Positions 49,301 through 60,700 of a DNA stretch of 64,000 nt are shown here, piece after piece. The DNA is from Mycteria americana (taxonomy: Eukaryota > Chordata > Aves > Ciconiiformes > Ciconiidae). Under the pieces are notes generated by a model. That model did no database searches. It was not told where the DNA came from and was given only the letters and a program-made list of their open reading frames with translations. The DNA lies in the NCBI RefSeq assembly GCF_035582795.1, contig NC_134368.1, positions 15,606,001-15,670,000 on the forward strand, written 5' to 3'. A program made the translations under genes and the position numbers. Each line of letters opens with the position of its first letter. Within the stretch, counting starts at the first letter, position 1.

Positions 49301-52300
49301 ATAAGAGTCTTCTGATTGACCAACCCTGCCAAAATAATATACAGAAAATCTTGCTGGGTCCAGTTCCAGGAGAAACCAAGAGAATGGCAAACCTAGACAC
49401 AGTGTAGGACGAAATGCCCCTGCTCAGCATGCAGAAGGCTATTCCTAATTCAGAATAAATAGCTATTGCTGTCTCATGGATGGACAGAAGAATACACTTT
49501 AGTTTTAGTTTGTCAACCCCAGTACAACTCTGTCTTGTGTTGGCAGACTGATGTCTTCATCAGCAGTTCCTCTGTGTTCCGTAGTAACACTAATAGTCCT
49601 AAGAATTATTGCAATAAGTATTTAATAAAGAACTTTCTAATCCCTATTGGTGATATTCTGCTACAGAGATGAATGAGACCTGTTGATTCTAAAGGAGCAT
49701 TTTATTTTAAGTCTTACTTAAGGCAAAAAAAAAAGGCAGAACTAAGTAAAAGCAGTAATTTATTGCTGTTTATCTCAAAGTGACAAAGTTGCTCATTCTT
49801 ACCACTAGTGTTTAAAAATTTGAAATTGGAATTCTTCCCCCAAATAAATCCTGAACTACAAAATCTAGCCCTGGTCCTATATGACTCTTAAAAATACAGA
49901 TCAAAAACCATATCAGCTCTATCAGATCAAAAACCATATCAACCAGTGTTGACACACTGGTAAAACTACCTTGTGTTGTAGTTTTCTGTTTAGCATTTGC
50001 AACAGGCTATCCTGCAAGGATAGAGCTGTCCCACAGTGCCAGCGAAGCAGCTGAGGTTTGGGGGTCCCTCTTCCAAACCCCATTCCCTTCCATCCAGCAG
50101 CTGCCTTTTGGGAGGAGGGAAGACCAGCGATGAGTTACTGTCCGACCCTATGAGACATCACCTGCTTTCCTCGAGAGGTCAAGACCCAGCTGCTGACTTC
50201 TGTCTTCTGAGTCCCCTTTTTCTATCAAACTTAAAAGTCTTCAAAATAGCATCTGTTTTCATTATGGAAATTACTGTTTGTTTGTTTGATTCCATAGAGG
50301 ATTTGCTTTTCCTACTCATTTTGTGGAAGACAATCTCACACTAAGCTAATGAACAGGGTAAAATCCCAAGATAAATGATGTTGATTGCAAGTGTTCCAAT
50401 AAAAATTATTAACTAAAAAAGCCTGTAATTTACACATTCAATATAAAATTCATAGGTCCTGTCCATTTACAGTGGGTTAGAGAAACAGAGAAATCAGAAC
50501 ACTGAAAGGAAATTTGTTTTCAAATTACTCCATAGGGCAAATTGTTATCCTATTTAAGCCAGAGACAAAATCACAGTGACTTCTTTGGGAATTAAGCCCA
50601 CCTGATTTTTATTTACAGTTAGCTAATATAGTTGACAAAAAAACAAAATAAAAATTTTGAATTATTCAGTATTAGAAAATTACAATCGCTTTTTTCATCT
50701 TGATAGTTTTCTCAGAACAGATGTTCACCTGGGATGTAGCCATGCATGCCCAGAGAATACGAATAACATACCCAAATTGTACTGTTGTATAAATCAGTTT
50801 ATTTTCTTTTTTCTTTACCTTGCTTCAGATGTCACTGATCTTTATAGCTGTTCATCATGTGAGTTTTTGCTGTATGAGCTGCATCTTCTGTAGCCCCTGA
50901 AAAATAATGATACTAAGTTTTAGTATATAACTATGAATATCCCAAACTACAAGATAATATTTTATAAGATAAAATGAACTAAGATGGTCCACCAGGAAAT
51001 CATATTTACAGTCCTATTCCCTTTGCTTTTGATCTTGGCTAGCATACATCTCTCATCTTTTGCCATTGGTTTAAATGAAGTCAGGCTCAGTATGAATAAC
51101 AAAAAATGGAAAATGTTGGAAATCTCTTCTGGTAGCATCAGTTACTTCATGATTTCACCCAGAGAGTGATCAACAGCTTATGTAGGAACCATATCACACT
51201 CATTACAGACAAAAAAAGCAATGGAGATACTGGGAGGACTGTTCATTCTGTTATATATGGTTAATTAATACTATTCATCACAGTTCCAACTCAACAAAAA
51301 CTGAATAGGTTTAAGGCCAGCAGGGATAATTGCAACCATCTAAAATGATTTTTCCCACAACGCAGACTACAGAATGCTGTTTGGTACCGTCTGAATCAAG
51401 ACAGATCTGGGGGGTGAGCTGAGGCACAGCCTCCAAGAAATGCATTCAGCCTTGGCTTTCAGACTGCAAATGATGGCAAATCCATTACAACCTGAAATCA
51501 ATTGCATCGGCCTTTAATCATCCTTGCTGTAAAAAATGTGCATCTTATCTATACCCTGATTTCTCATAGATTCAGTTTCTAGCCACTGCAATTTTTATAA
51601 CCTTACCTGAAAGATTAAAAGTCATCTATTATCAGAAAACTTTTCCCTCTGTAAGACATCGCCAGCTGTTTCTAACTCTTCTGGTGCCCTCTGCTCAGCT
51701 AAGAAAGTTTCCCAGACATAATCCCTGTAACACTTTTCTGATCATTTTCCAATTGCTCATATTTATTTTGATTTGAAACACGAGCAGCAGAACCAGACCT
51801 AGTCTGCAAGGATTTTTCTGTGCTGAATCAATCGATGATACTAGTTTTCTCCCTTCCTTCCTCAATATTTTCATGTGGCTATATATACACCTGTGTCTTT
51901 GACCATCCCTGTGCAGTAAAGCATTTCAGCTTCAGTGAGTAAAACTGATGGACCTTAAGCATATGTTCAACGATGCTCCTAAATATAGCTCCACTTGAGC
52001 ATGCTTCTACAGCTGAGAACATGTCCAGCTACTTTGCTAAATTGGCCTAATGTACAGTGACTTCCAGCCTCCTCCACCTCTACCACTACATCTTCTTGCC
52101 TGTTGTAGAGCCTAACCATAATGGGAGGTTTTTGCTGGGATGCTTTTATAGCCTACACCTCAGCAGTACATCTGTGCCTATATATTTTGACTTCCTTTTG
52201 ACCTTAATTATTTTTTATCTCTTTACATTGAGTATCTCTTAGATGAGAGAATGTGTGAATTTCTGAGTGACGTCTATTATTAAATAAATATCATTCAGCA

Positions 52301-54490
52301 GAACAGTAGTTCTGTGTATTTTGAAATGGAAATAGAATATGTGGCAATGAAGGGAAAGAGCTGGTAAAACATACACTTCTGAAATCAGGAACTGCAAAGA
52401 TTTTTTTTTCGCTCAGAACCATTGCAATAGCAGTTAAATTCCATTATTTCCAATTTGCCAGCTGTGAGAGAGAAGTGCAATTTTAACAGGTGAATAAAAA
52501 AAAGAAAAACGAGACAAAGCTCTGAAGGAAAAGCACAAAAGCCATTACAAAGATGATTTCAGGATGAAAAAAGCCCACCCCAATCTCTCACCAAGTGACA
52601 GCTGTGGTTTTAATGGACTAGTCTTAATATGAGATTTATATGCAAACTGCCTACAGAAAGTAAAAAAAAGGATGCTAACAACCTATAAATGTTAAAGGTT
52701 TTTATCTCAGGCTCAAAAAATGTTGATGGCAATGGATGGAATATTATACCATACCATAAATGTCCCCATTACACGATTGCTGCTCTGGCCTGGTGCCGAT
52801 ACGAATGATCTGGTAGAAGCGCTGCAGCAAAGCAGTTGTCCTGTTGCCTGCTTCTGCTCCACCTCTTCCCAACTCACTGGAGTCTATTAGCGTGGGGGGG
52901 TTTAGTCTCATATGCCACCCCATCACAAACCAATATCATTTTCTACTACTGTTGAAAATATTCCTGATCTCCTAGTGCACTCCTGTGACTTGAAAGGAAG
53001 TTCTCAGCATACATGAGATGTTGGATCAACATTGAAGGCTGTATCACCAGTGCACCTGTAGGTACAGGTGTGTCTTTGGCTGATGAAACTTCCCCCAGCT
53101 CAATGATAGGTCTTTTTCCATAGGTATCTCTGGTGAGCAACTTCAGCTCACACCAGCTGAAACTCAAGAACATTTGCCAAAGATGAAATAGGTGGGAGAG
53201 GATATTATATCCTCTAAATTCTGAGTTATGCAGGAGCCAGACAACCAAATGCAACACTTGGCCGATAAACAAGATACTTTGGAAACTCCTCTCTACTTTG
53301 GGTCCACCTATTGCAGACAGTAGTGTAGAAAGCATAGTAAAATTTCATTCTTTAGATGTCTGACAAGTGAGCTCTGACAATTTTTGTTTCAATGGGTTAA
53401 GGCGTCTTTCCTGGCTGCTTGCACCTCCTCTCTGCCTGACTCCACCACAGGCAGCAGAGCTGGCAGGAGATAACGTACGCCTGCACCTCTGCTGCTCCTG
53501 GCCACAGCCCAACATCTTCACTTCCAGTGCTGGTGCTGATCTGTACCAAGCCACCAGCGTGCGTGTGGTGCTGCTGAGTTGTGGGCAGGCTATGTTGTTA
53601 TTGGGCTACTATTATGATTAAGCAGACAGATACCTCACGTATTTAAATAGCTAATGCATACTAACTGCATGCATGTAAATATATACATGCATATAGATAC
53701 CATATTATATATATAATTTGTGCTGGTGGATTTGCATGTATACGCACACACTGGTGAAGCAATGAATATAAGCTAAACCAGCAAATCAGATCATCACTTT
53801 TTTACATAAAATATCCACATTTCTGGACCAGCAGCTTCAACAGGCATGTGCACAAGTACTTGTGCAATTCGGTCCTTCGTTTATACAAATTGTAGGAGGC
53901 ACTGCTGAGGAAAGCAGAGTTTGTGCAAGCAACACATTGCCTCAGCGTCACAGCTTTAGTCATGCTGTTTAGAATTCAGTGGTAACAAAAGCTAAATTCT
54001 CCCTCCAATATTAAATATAACTCTGCTTAAATGTGGAAAAGTAGTGCCAATTTCTTAAGCGAGAGCTAAAGTGAAGCTCCAGATTTCCTTGTGACAATTT
54101 TAGAAAATTGCCTAAAAGGTTGCAGAGCTTATTTATTTTTTTTTACTCTTTATTTAGTAACACTGAATCTGCCTTCATGTCACTGCAGATCCAGCAAGGT
54201 ATAGTGAGTCTTGTCCTTCCCCATCTGCCTGGAAGCAGCTGGAAGGCCCCTGAAGAGTGGCTTTCTCAGCCCTCCTAGTGCCAAAACAGGCTGTTGAGTC
54301 AAGAAGGGGTTTGATCTCTGTCAATGGTTTCAAAAAAGAACTAAGTTCTGGAGAAACTAAATCCGTAATATTTTGAATAAAAATCACTAAAGGATGTTCT
54401 CTGAAACACAGGCATGGCATTAGTGCATGGCGAGTCCAACAGCACAGCATTCACACCTGTACTGCTTAGGGTCATAACTCCGGTTTCCAG
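43366..54490. other. intergenic, OTOP1 to DRD5
   Basis: About 11 kb, AT-rich. I found no recognised gene or large mobile element. Two minus-strand frames deserve mention: a possible exon at 47845-47996 and a 129-codon frame at 52946-53335. A small 26-bp direct repeat (CAGATCAAAAACCATATCA) lies at 49897-49941, a near-perfect palindrome at 53053-53070, and AT-rich microsatellite-like sequence at about 53680-53720. Confidence 0.5.
53053..53070 (+). repeat. palindrome with paired E-boxes
   Basis: CACCTGTA and TACAGGTG separated by GG form a near-perfect 18-bp palindrome containing two CACCTG-type E-boxes. No known gene is adjacent. Confidence 0.8.
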
Positions 54491-54494
54491 CTGC

Positions 54495-55800
54495 GCTGGA
54501 GCCCTACCGAGAGGGATCATTCATCCCAGGAAAGAGCTGACAACCGGCTTTCATCTGCCGGGTTTCTTGTAATACATCCCAGCCCGTCCCGCTCCCTCCA
54601 CGGCAACTTTCAGCCCCGCTCGCTCCCCGCTGTGGCCGTGCTCGTCCCCGGCAGCCCCGCTTCCCCCGGGGATGCTGCGGGGTGGCATTTCCCGTTCCCC
54701 GCGGTGGGACCGCGCTTTTCCCTCCAGCTGCCCAAAACCACCGCGCAAAGCCGGTGACGGCTGCAAAAAATTGCGGGGATGACTGGGGTTCGGGAGGGAG
54801 GAAAGGAGCGCCGCAGGGCAGCCCCCCCCGCCGCGCCGTCCCGTCCCGTCCCCGCAAGCCCCGCTGCCCGCCGGCCCGGACGGGGCGTCCCTGGCGGCGG
54901 AGCATGCTCAGAGGGCGGCGGGGGCCGGCGCGGGGAGCGAGCAGCGGGGAGCGGGGGCGCCGCTCCGCCGCGCTGGGAGCCCCGGCGGGCGCGGGGCGGG
55001 CGGAGCCGCCAGGCCGGGCGGGAGCCAGCTGGAGCCGCGGAGCGGCGCAGCGCGGAGCGGCCACCTGGAGGAGCGGGCGCGGAGCGGGTACCCCGAGCAG
55101 GGGGGTTCGCTGAGCGGCGGAGCGGAGACCCCGAGCAGGGGAGCGCGCTGAGCCGCGGGGCGGGGAGCGCAAGCGGGGGTACGCGGAGCGGTTACCCCAA
55201 GCGGGTGCCGCGGGGCAGAGACCCCGCGCAGGGGGACGCGCTGCACTGCGGGGCGGGGACCCCGGGCGGGAGCCGCGGAGCGGGGACCCCGAGCAGGGGG
55301 AAGGGGGACGCGCTGAGCCGCCGGGCGGGCGCCCCGTCCGAGAGCCGCGGGGCAGAGACCCCGAGCAGGGGGACGCGCTGAGCCGCGGGGCGGGGACCCA
55401 AGCGGGGGCCGAGGAGGGCGGACAGGGACCCCGAGCAGGGGGCGCGCTGAGCGGCGGGGCGCGGAGGCGGGAGCCCGATACGCGCTGAGCGGCGGAGCGG
55501 GGCCGCCGGAGCGGCGGGGCGGGGGGCAACCGGCAGGGGTGGCGGCGGGGGGGGCGGGCAGCGGCCCCATGGGGCCGGGCGGCGGGGCGGCGCTGGCTGC
55601 TCGGCGCCTCCCGGCCGCCGCCGCCCCGCCGCCGCCGGGAGCCGCCAGCCATGCTGCGGGGCGGCCGGAGCCCGCTGCCGCCGGCGGCGGGGCCCCCCGG
55701 CGGGGCGCGGGGGCCGGCGGGCGCCCCCGGGGCGGCGCAGGTGGCGGCGGGCAGCCTGCTGGCTCTGCTCATCCTCTGGACGCTCTTTGGGAACGTGCTG
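54495..55800 (+). promoter_or_regulatory. DRD5: CpG island, DRD5 promoter, 5'-UTR and start
   Basis: About 1.3 kb of extreme GC and CpG density that ends inside the first part of the DRD5 coding region. No TATA box is evident, as is usual for D5 receptor promoters. It holds the minisatellite at 55091-55500 and an upstream ATG at 55569. Confidence 0.85.
55091..55500 (+). repeat. GC-rich minisatellite upstream of DRD5
   Basis: Six copies of a CCCCGAGCAGGGG-like core begin at 55091, 55129, 55222, 55287, 55359 and 55429, spaced 38 to 93 bp (about 65-70 for most). Each is followed by CGCGCTGAGC(C/G)GC-type sequence. Between them lie related shorter units of the form CCCCGGGCGGGAGCCGCGG. So a longer and a shorter unit alternate. 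The array ends about 150 bp before the DRD5 ATG. Confidence 0.88.
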
Positions 55801-55925
55801 GTGTGCGCGGCCATCGTCCGCTACCGGCACCTGAGGAGCAAGGTCACCAACATCTTCATCGTGTCCCTGGCTGTCTCGGACCTGCTGGTGGCTCTGCTAG
55901 TCATGCCCTGGAAGGCAGTGGCTGA
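55569..55925 (+). other. upstream ATG and overlapping out-of-frame ORF in the DRD5 leader
   Basis: ATG at 55569 with C at -3 and G at +4 opens a frame that passes the DRD5 start in another frame and ends at 55925, overlapping DRD5 by 275 nt. It is Gly/Ala/Pro-rich and is not expected to be a conserved protein. It matters only if transcription starts upstream of 55569. Confidence 0.4.
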
Positions 55926-57108
55926 GGTGGCCGGGTACTGGCCCTTTGGGGCTTTCTGCAACATCTGGGTGGCCTTTGATATCATGTGCTCCACGGCCTC
56001 CATTCTGAACCTATGCGTGATTAGCGTGGACAGGTACTGGGCTATTTCCAGCCCTTTCCGCTATGAGAGGAAGATGACCCAACGATTGGCTCTGGTGATG
56101 ATTGGTGTGGCGTGGGCTTTGTCTGTGCTCATCTCCTTCATCCCTGTCCAGCTCAACTGGCACAAAGGTGGGGATGTTGTTGCTGCTGGTGATACTGGAG
56201 ATGAATTTGGCACTGGCTGGGCAGCAGCAGGTGCTGTCACCACCTGGGCGGAAGATATCAGCACCACGTGGATGGCATTAGCAGCAATGAGACCCTCTGA
56301 TGGGACCTCTGGCAGCAATGATACCCTCAGTAGACCCTCAGAGAGCTGTGACTCCAGCCTCAACAGGACTTATGCTATTTCATCCTCCTTGATCAGTTTT
56401 TATATCCCTGTGGCTATCATGATAGTTACCTACACTCGAATCTACCGCATTGCCCAGGTGCAGATTCGTCGTATCTCTTCCCTGGAGAGGGCAGCCGAGC
56501 ATGCGCAGAGCTGCCGGAGCAGCCATGTTGACTGCCACCATCACACAAGCCTCAAGTCCTCCATCAGGAAAGAGACCAAGGTGTTGAAGACTCTCTCCGT
56601 CATCATGGGTGTCTTTGTCTGCTGCTGGTTGCCGTTCTTCATCTTGAACTGCATGGTTCCCTTCTGCGAGAGCCCACCCAGTGACCCCCATGCTGGCCTT
56701 CCCTGCGTCAGTGAGACCACCTTTAATATCTTCGTCTGGTTTGGTTGGGCCAACTCCTCTCTCAACCCCATCATCTATGCCTTCAATGCTGACTTTAGAA
56801 AGGTCTTCTCCAACCTCCTGGGATGCGGTCAGTTTTGCTCTAGTACTCCAGTGGAGACTGTTAATATAAGCAACGAGCTTATCTCTTACAACCAGGACAC
56901 CCTTTTCCATAAGGAGATAGTGACTGCTTATGTTAACATGATCCCAAATGTGGTTGACTGTGAGGAAAATCGCGAGGACCCTTTTGATAGGATGTCCCAG
57001 CTCTCCCCTGACCACGAGATTGCCACTGACTCTGTCTGTGAGCTGGACTGTGAGGGGGAAATTTCACTAGGCAAAATAATACCTTTCACTCCAAATGGTT
57101 TACATTAA
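55651..57108 (+). CDS. DRD5: DRD5, dopamine receptor D5 (D1B), intronless
   Basis: A single-exon class A GPCR of 485 residues that couples to Gs and raises cAMP on dopamine binding. Visible landmarks: Pro/Gly/Ala-rich N-terminus (1-30), TM1 with GNVLV (47-51), TM3 with Cys103 and the amine-binding Asp110 in AFDIMCS, DRY at 127-129, and a long second extracellular loop (about 168-240) with Cys233 and glycosylation sequons at Asn223 and Asn238. TM5 has Ser245, Ser246 and Ser249, TM6 has CWLPFF (325-330), and TM7 has NPIIY (372-376). Cys392 and Cys396 could be palmitoylated after helix 8. The long second loop and the tail ([16 protein letters not shown]) mark it as D5 rather than D1. The start was chosen for the MLRGGRSP opening, as in chicken D1B, and G at -3. 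Avian D5 is about 488 residues, so this copy is full length and intact. Confidence 0.97.
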   Translation: MLRGGRSPLPPAAGPPGGARGPAGAPGAAQVAAGSLLALLILWTLFGNVLVCAAIVRYRHLRSKVTNIFIVSLAVSDLLVALLVMPWKAVAEVAGYWPFGAFCNIWVAFDIMCSTASILNLCVISVDRYWAISSPFRYERKMTQRLALVMIGVAWALSVLISFIPVQLNWHKGGDVVAAGDTGDEFGTGWAAAGAVTTWAEDISTTWMALAAMRPSDGTSGSNDTLSRPSESCDSSLNRTYAISSSLISFYIPVAIMIVTYTRIYRIAQVQIRRISSLERAAEHAQSCRSSHVDCHHHTSLKSSIRKETKVLKTLSVIMGVFVCCWLPFFILNCMVPFCESPPSDPHAGLPCVSETTFNIFVWFGWANSSLNPIIYAFNADFRKVFSNLLGCGQFCSSTPVETVNISNELISYNQDTLFHKEIVTAYVNMIPNVVDCEENREDPFDRMSQLSPDHEIATDSVCELDCEGEISLGKIIPFTPNGLH

Positions 57109-57519
57109 ATTGCATCCTGTCCTGGTCAGTTCTTCTTGGATTATACAACAAAATATTAGCACTGAGTGGAAAAACCTGCTTGATTTTATGCTATAGTTTG
57201 GTCAGTCACTTCATGCTAAACTCAATTCTACGTGTAGCACTTTGCAGGATGTAGACCCTGTCATACAGGGAGCTGGCAGCACAAACTTAATTCAGCACTT
57301 CCCCAGGCTGAGAGAGGAGCAGGCAGTCGCGTTGATTAGCTGTGGTGAGGCATTGTGGTATAATTACAGTCAGTTCGTGTTTATAACGTGTTTGCAAATG
57401 AAAGGTGCCATTGTCAGTATTACAACTTCTAAAATCAGGGACAGATGTGGCTGGCATAGACGTTAAATAGAAAAAAATTCTAGGCTGTTCGTTTGTTCAG
57501 ATCTTATGTTTCTTTTTCT

Positions 57520-57566
57520 CTGTTGTTTTTTGTTTGTTTGTTTTGTTGTTTTTTGGGTTTTTTTAA
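57520..57566 (+). repeat. T/G-rich simple tract (TTTG/TTG units)
   Basis: Low-complexity run of T with G every two to six bases, in the DRD5 3'-UTR. Confidence 0.8.
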
Positions 57567-57703
57567 AGATAGAAATAGTGAGGTGGTGATTTGGATGATT
57601 ATTTAAATGCGTGTTTCTGCCAAAACAGTTTATGTGAAATCCATGTTCTTCTAGGCGGCATTGTTGCCTATGATATCCTATATCCTTGCCATGTTCCCAG
57701 ATG

Positions 57704-57713
57704 AATAAATAAA
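57704..57713 (+). terminator. DRD5: candidate DRD5 polyadenylation signal (overlapping AATAAA pair)
   Basis: AATAAATAAA gives two overlapping AATAAA hexamers about 600 nt after the stop, the first canonical signals found downstream. Confidence 0.5.
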
Positions 57714-57720
57714 AGTTACA

Positions 57721-60700
57721 TTGATCAAGGGGTTATTATCTTTCATTTATCACCCTGAAAGGTTTACAACAAGTATTCAAGCTTTAACATTTCTGTTTGA
57801 ATGGTTAGAATGATTAACAGCTAAACCCTATTATTTTAAAAGCAAAATAGTCTGTACAGAAAATACAATTTTTGAATAAAAGCAAGGCTCATAGGAATGA
57901 TTGACTTAAATGAATTCTTTTATATGGCTCTACTTACAGCTAGATTTATGCCTGTTTTTCTTTAGTATTATAACTGATGCTATCCCTCTCTGCAGCTAAG
58001 AATATCAAGTATACATACCTACAAGCTATTAAAACTTTCCACTTAATTCTGTACTTGAACTTACTTTTTAAAGATACTATTAATGAGAAGAGTTTGGCAA
58101 TAGAATTAGGAGCTAGATGTGTCTAAAAACAATAATTATGTTTGAAAATGATGCTAATAATCAGCATTTCCCAGTGTAGACATTAGGACATTAGAAACAT
58201 TTTAAAGCAGTCTTTTAAAATTGTAAAAGAGTATTTTAAGCTCTGTTTCTATTGAAGCATTTATATCAAATGGAATATTTTATTTGGAAACATTTGTAAG
58301 CTTTCAGCTCAGAAATCAAAAGTGACCTTGTTTCCAAGATCAAAGGTGGTAAAAGCAATACCAATACTAATTTCAAGTTTTGGCTCACAAAATGAACAAC
58401 ATTTGAATTAATTTGCCCTTAAAAATACCCATGCCATGAGCCGGCAGATTTAAATCGAATTGTAGGTGTTGATTCAGTAGCAGTCCCTGCTGATGGCCCT
58501 GACCAGCCTCACCTGGGACCTCCCCATCCTGCCTATCAGGGAACTGAGGGCCTCTCTATGATGTCTGGGGGACAAGGAGGATCTGCACTAGTCAGCATGC
58601 TTCAGGGGAAGTCATTTAAGCAGATGCTGGGATTTGTGAATGTTACGCACTTAGGTTTGAGCCTCTTCGGAAGTCAAGCCCCTTATATTGGTTTGGGGAT
58701 TGTCTTACCTCCCCTTGGGATGTGGGGTGGAGGAAGCGCAGGAGGTATGTGATTGAAATCCCTTCGTGGTTGCCTCTGCTGCAATCAGTTTTGTCTGCAG
58801 TCAACGTTTTGTGTGTGTAGTCTTTGATATTAATTGGTTATATTGTCGTTTTGGATTATCTTTTCAACTGCTTGTCACTGAAGATTGACATCTACCTGAG
58901 CGTTTTCTTTGCTGTTGATATGAAATCTCAGTGTAACATCCCTTTGCAGCTGTCCTCAGGAAAGGGTATTGTGACTGTGTCTTAGGGAAGCTTGAAAAAC
59001 AGAAATCCCATGCCCAGAACCAGGTTCAACCTACTACTGGCTTGACATTGAGGGTGAGTATGTTATTGTTTCTCTACTAAAGCAATCATATGTTGCCAGG
59101 ACTTAACCATAGTTCTAGCCCTGCTGGTTAGATAAACTTGCCCAGAATAAAATAATTTTCCCAAATAAAAATGAAGGAAACTGCTTCTGGTGGTGCAGTG
59201 ATGAATTATCCCAGCCAGAATATAGACTTCTGCATTTTCTAGTTACTACTAAAGTTTTGAGGCTAGTACAGCATATTAAACTTTCCGGATCTGTGCAAAA
59301 AGCCTATGATATCCAGATGCAAGAGGTACAGGCACCTGGTGCTGATTCCAGCTCCCAGGGCAAGGCCTGTATTTTATCCATATTACATCAGAAACAGCCC
59401 AGGGAAATGGGGAAGGAAAACAGCTGATCTCTTCCTGAGCACCTGCGTGCCAACAGCCTGTGCGGTCTGATGCTGCGTTCTACCCCGCTCCAGCAGCAGT
59501 ACAGAGCAGCAGAACAGCTTCAGCAGTAACAGCGAAGAGGGTGTCCCCCCACCTCCCCAAGTAGCCTTTCCTCTTCAAAATAATCCCTGTGCTGGTGGTG
59601 TGACAGTTCCCTTGGATCCAGTTCCCTTCAGGTGTGGTAGAGGGGTAGATGTGTGCAAGAAGATGCTAGTCCATCCCCCTGACAGGTGTTTTTCTCCTTG
59701 TTGAGGCTTTACCTGCCTGAGTTTCTGGAATAAGAGGTTGTGCTAACACTGGGATGCAAGAAGGTGATGTCTCCATCAGTGGGTTTATATAACAGCTTTG
59801 CACAGAATATTAGAAACAGTCTTATCTCAGATCTGAAGGAAGGCAATTTTTAGCCTGCTGCCAGAATTTGGGAGCATGATTAGGACGATACAGGAAACTG
59901 GTCAAATTGCCACTTTCTGTTATGAATTTTTAGTTTATGACTTCAGCTGGTAAATGATTTCTGATGATGGCTCTACGATGTAATCTCTCCCCTTGGAATA
60001 CGTACCTGTCAGGGTCTTCATCCTTTGGAGCCTAGGAGCATCTGAAAGGGAACATTTCTGCTTCAAAAGACAGAGGGAAGGTACTTTTTTGCTAGAAGCA
60101 CAGGTTGACCTTACAGATCTTAAACCCCCCCCCCCCCCCCCTTTTTCTTGAGTTGTAACATAGGGACAATTTGTTGCTTTTTAATGTGTCTTAATTACTT
60201 ATCACTGACAAAGCTAGAGTATTCAGAATTAGTAAGATACACATTTCTTTAAAAAGTCTATCTTGCCTTGAACTATAAAAAGGGGCAGACGGTTTTCCTG
60301 AGAACATCCCCCCAAAAAGATTGTTTTAACTGGTTTCTCTCAGATGAAACTGCTGCCCTACTTTTTTAATGGTTTCCCTTTTAAGGACTAATGCATCTGC
60401 CTAGCCGTAGAGGAGAGTTCACTGGAAGTGCAAGTAGGTTTTTATAATCCTCATATCCTTGTGTTGTCACTCTGGAACTCATCTGTGCCAATGGTTTTGT
60501 GCCTCCCATCAACATGTTTTCTTCCGTGAAAGTCACCTTGCTCCTGTCATGCATTTTACTCCCTAATTAAGCATGATCACTTATTGCTAGGTCAGTTTTG
60601 GGTTTTTTTTCTTTTTTTGTCCTTTGTGCTTTAATGATTTGAATGTACAGCGCAGTTTGGCTTTGAGTCATCGTTACTTAATCTAGTCCTGAGTGATGGC

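Larger units (their letters stand above)
57109..57720 (+). other. DRD5: DRD5 3'-UTR, probable
   Basis: About 600 nt from the stop to a tandem poly(A) signal at 57704-57713. Contains a T/G-rich tract at about 57520-57566 made of TTTG and TTG units. The 74-codon frame at 57242-57466 is not recognised. Confidence 0.5.

Noticed and set aside
54504-55830. Minus-strand frames of 436, 220 and 212 codons opposite the DRD5 leader
   Set aside because: Pro/Ala/Arg/Ser-rich products of the CpG island and minisatellite, with no domain; the real gene DRD5 occupies the other strand.
56061-57015. Minus-strand frames of 100 and 211 codons within DRD5
   Set aside because: Antisense shadows of a well-defined receptor coding sequence.
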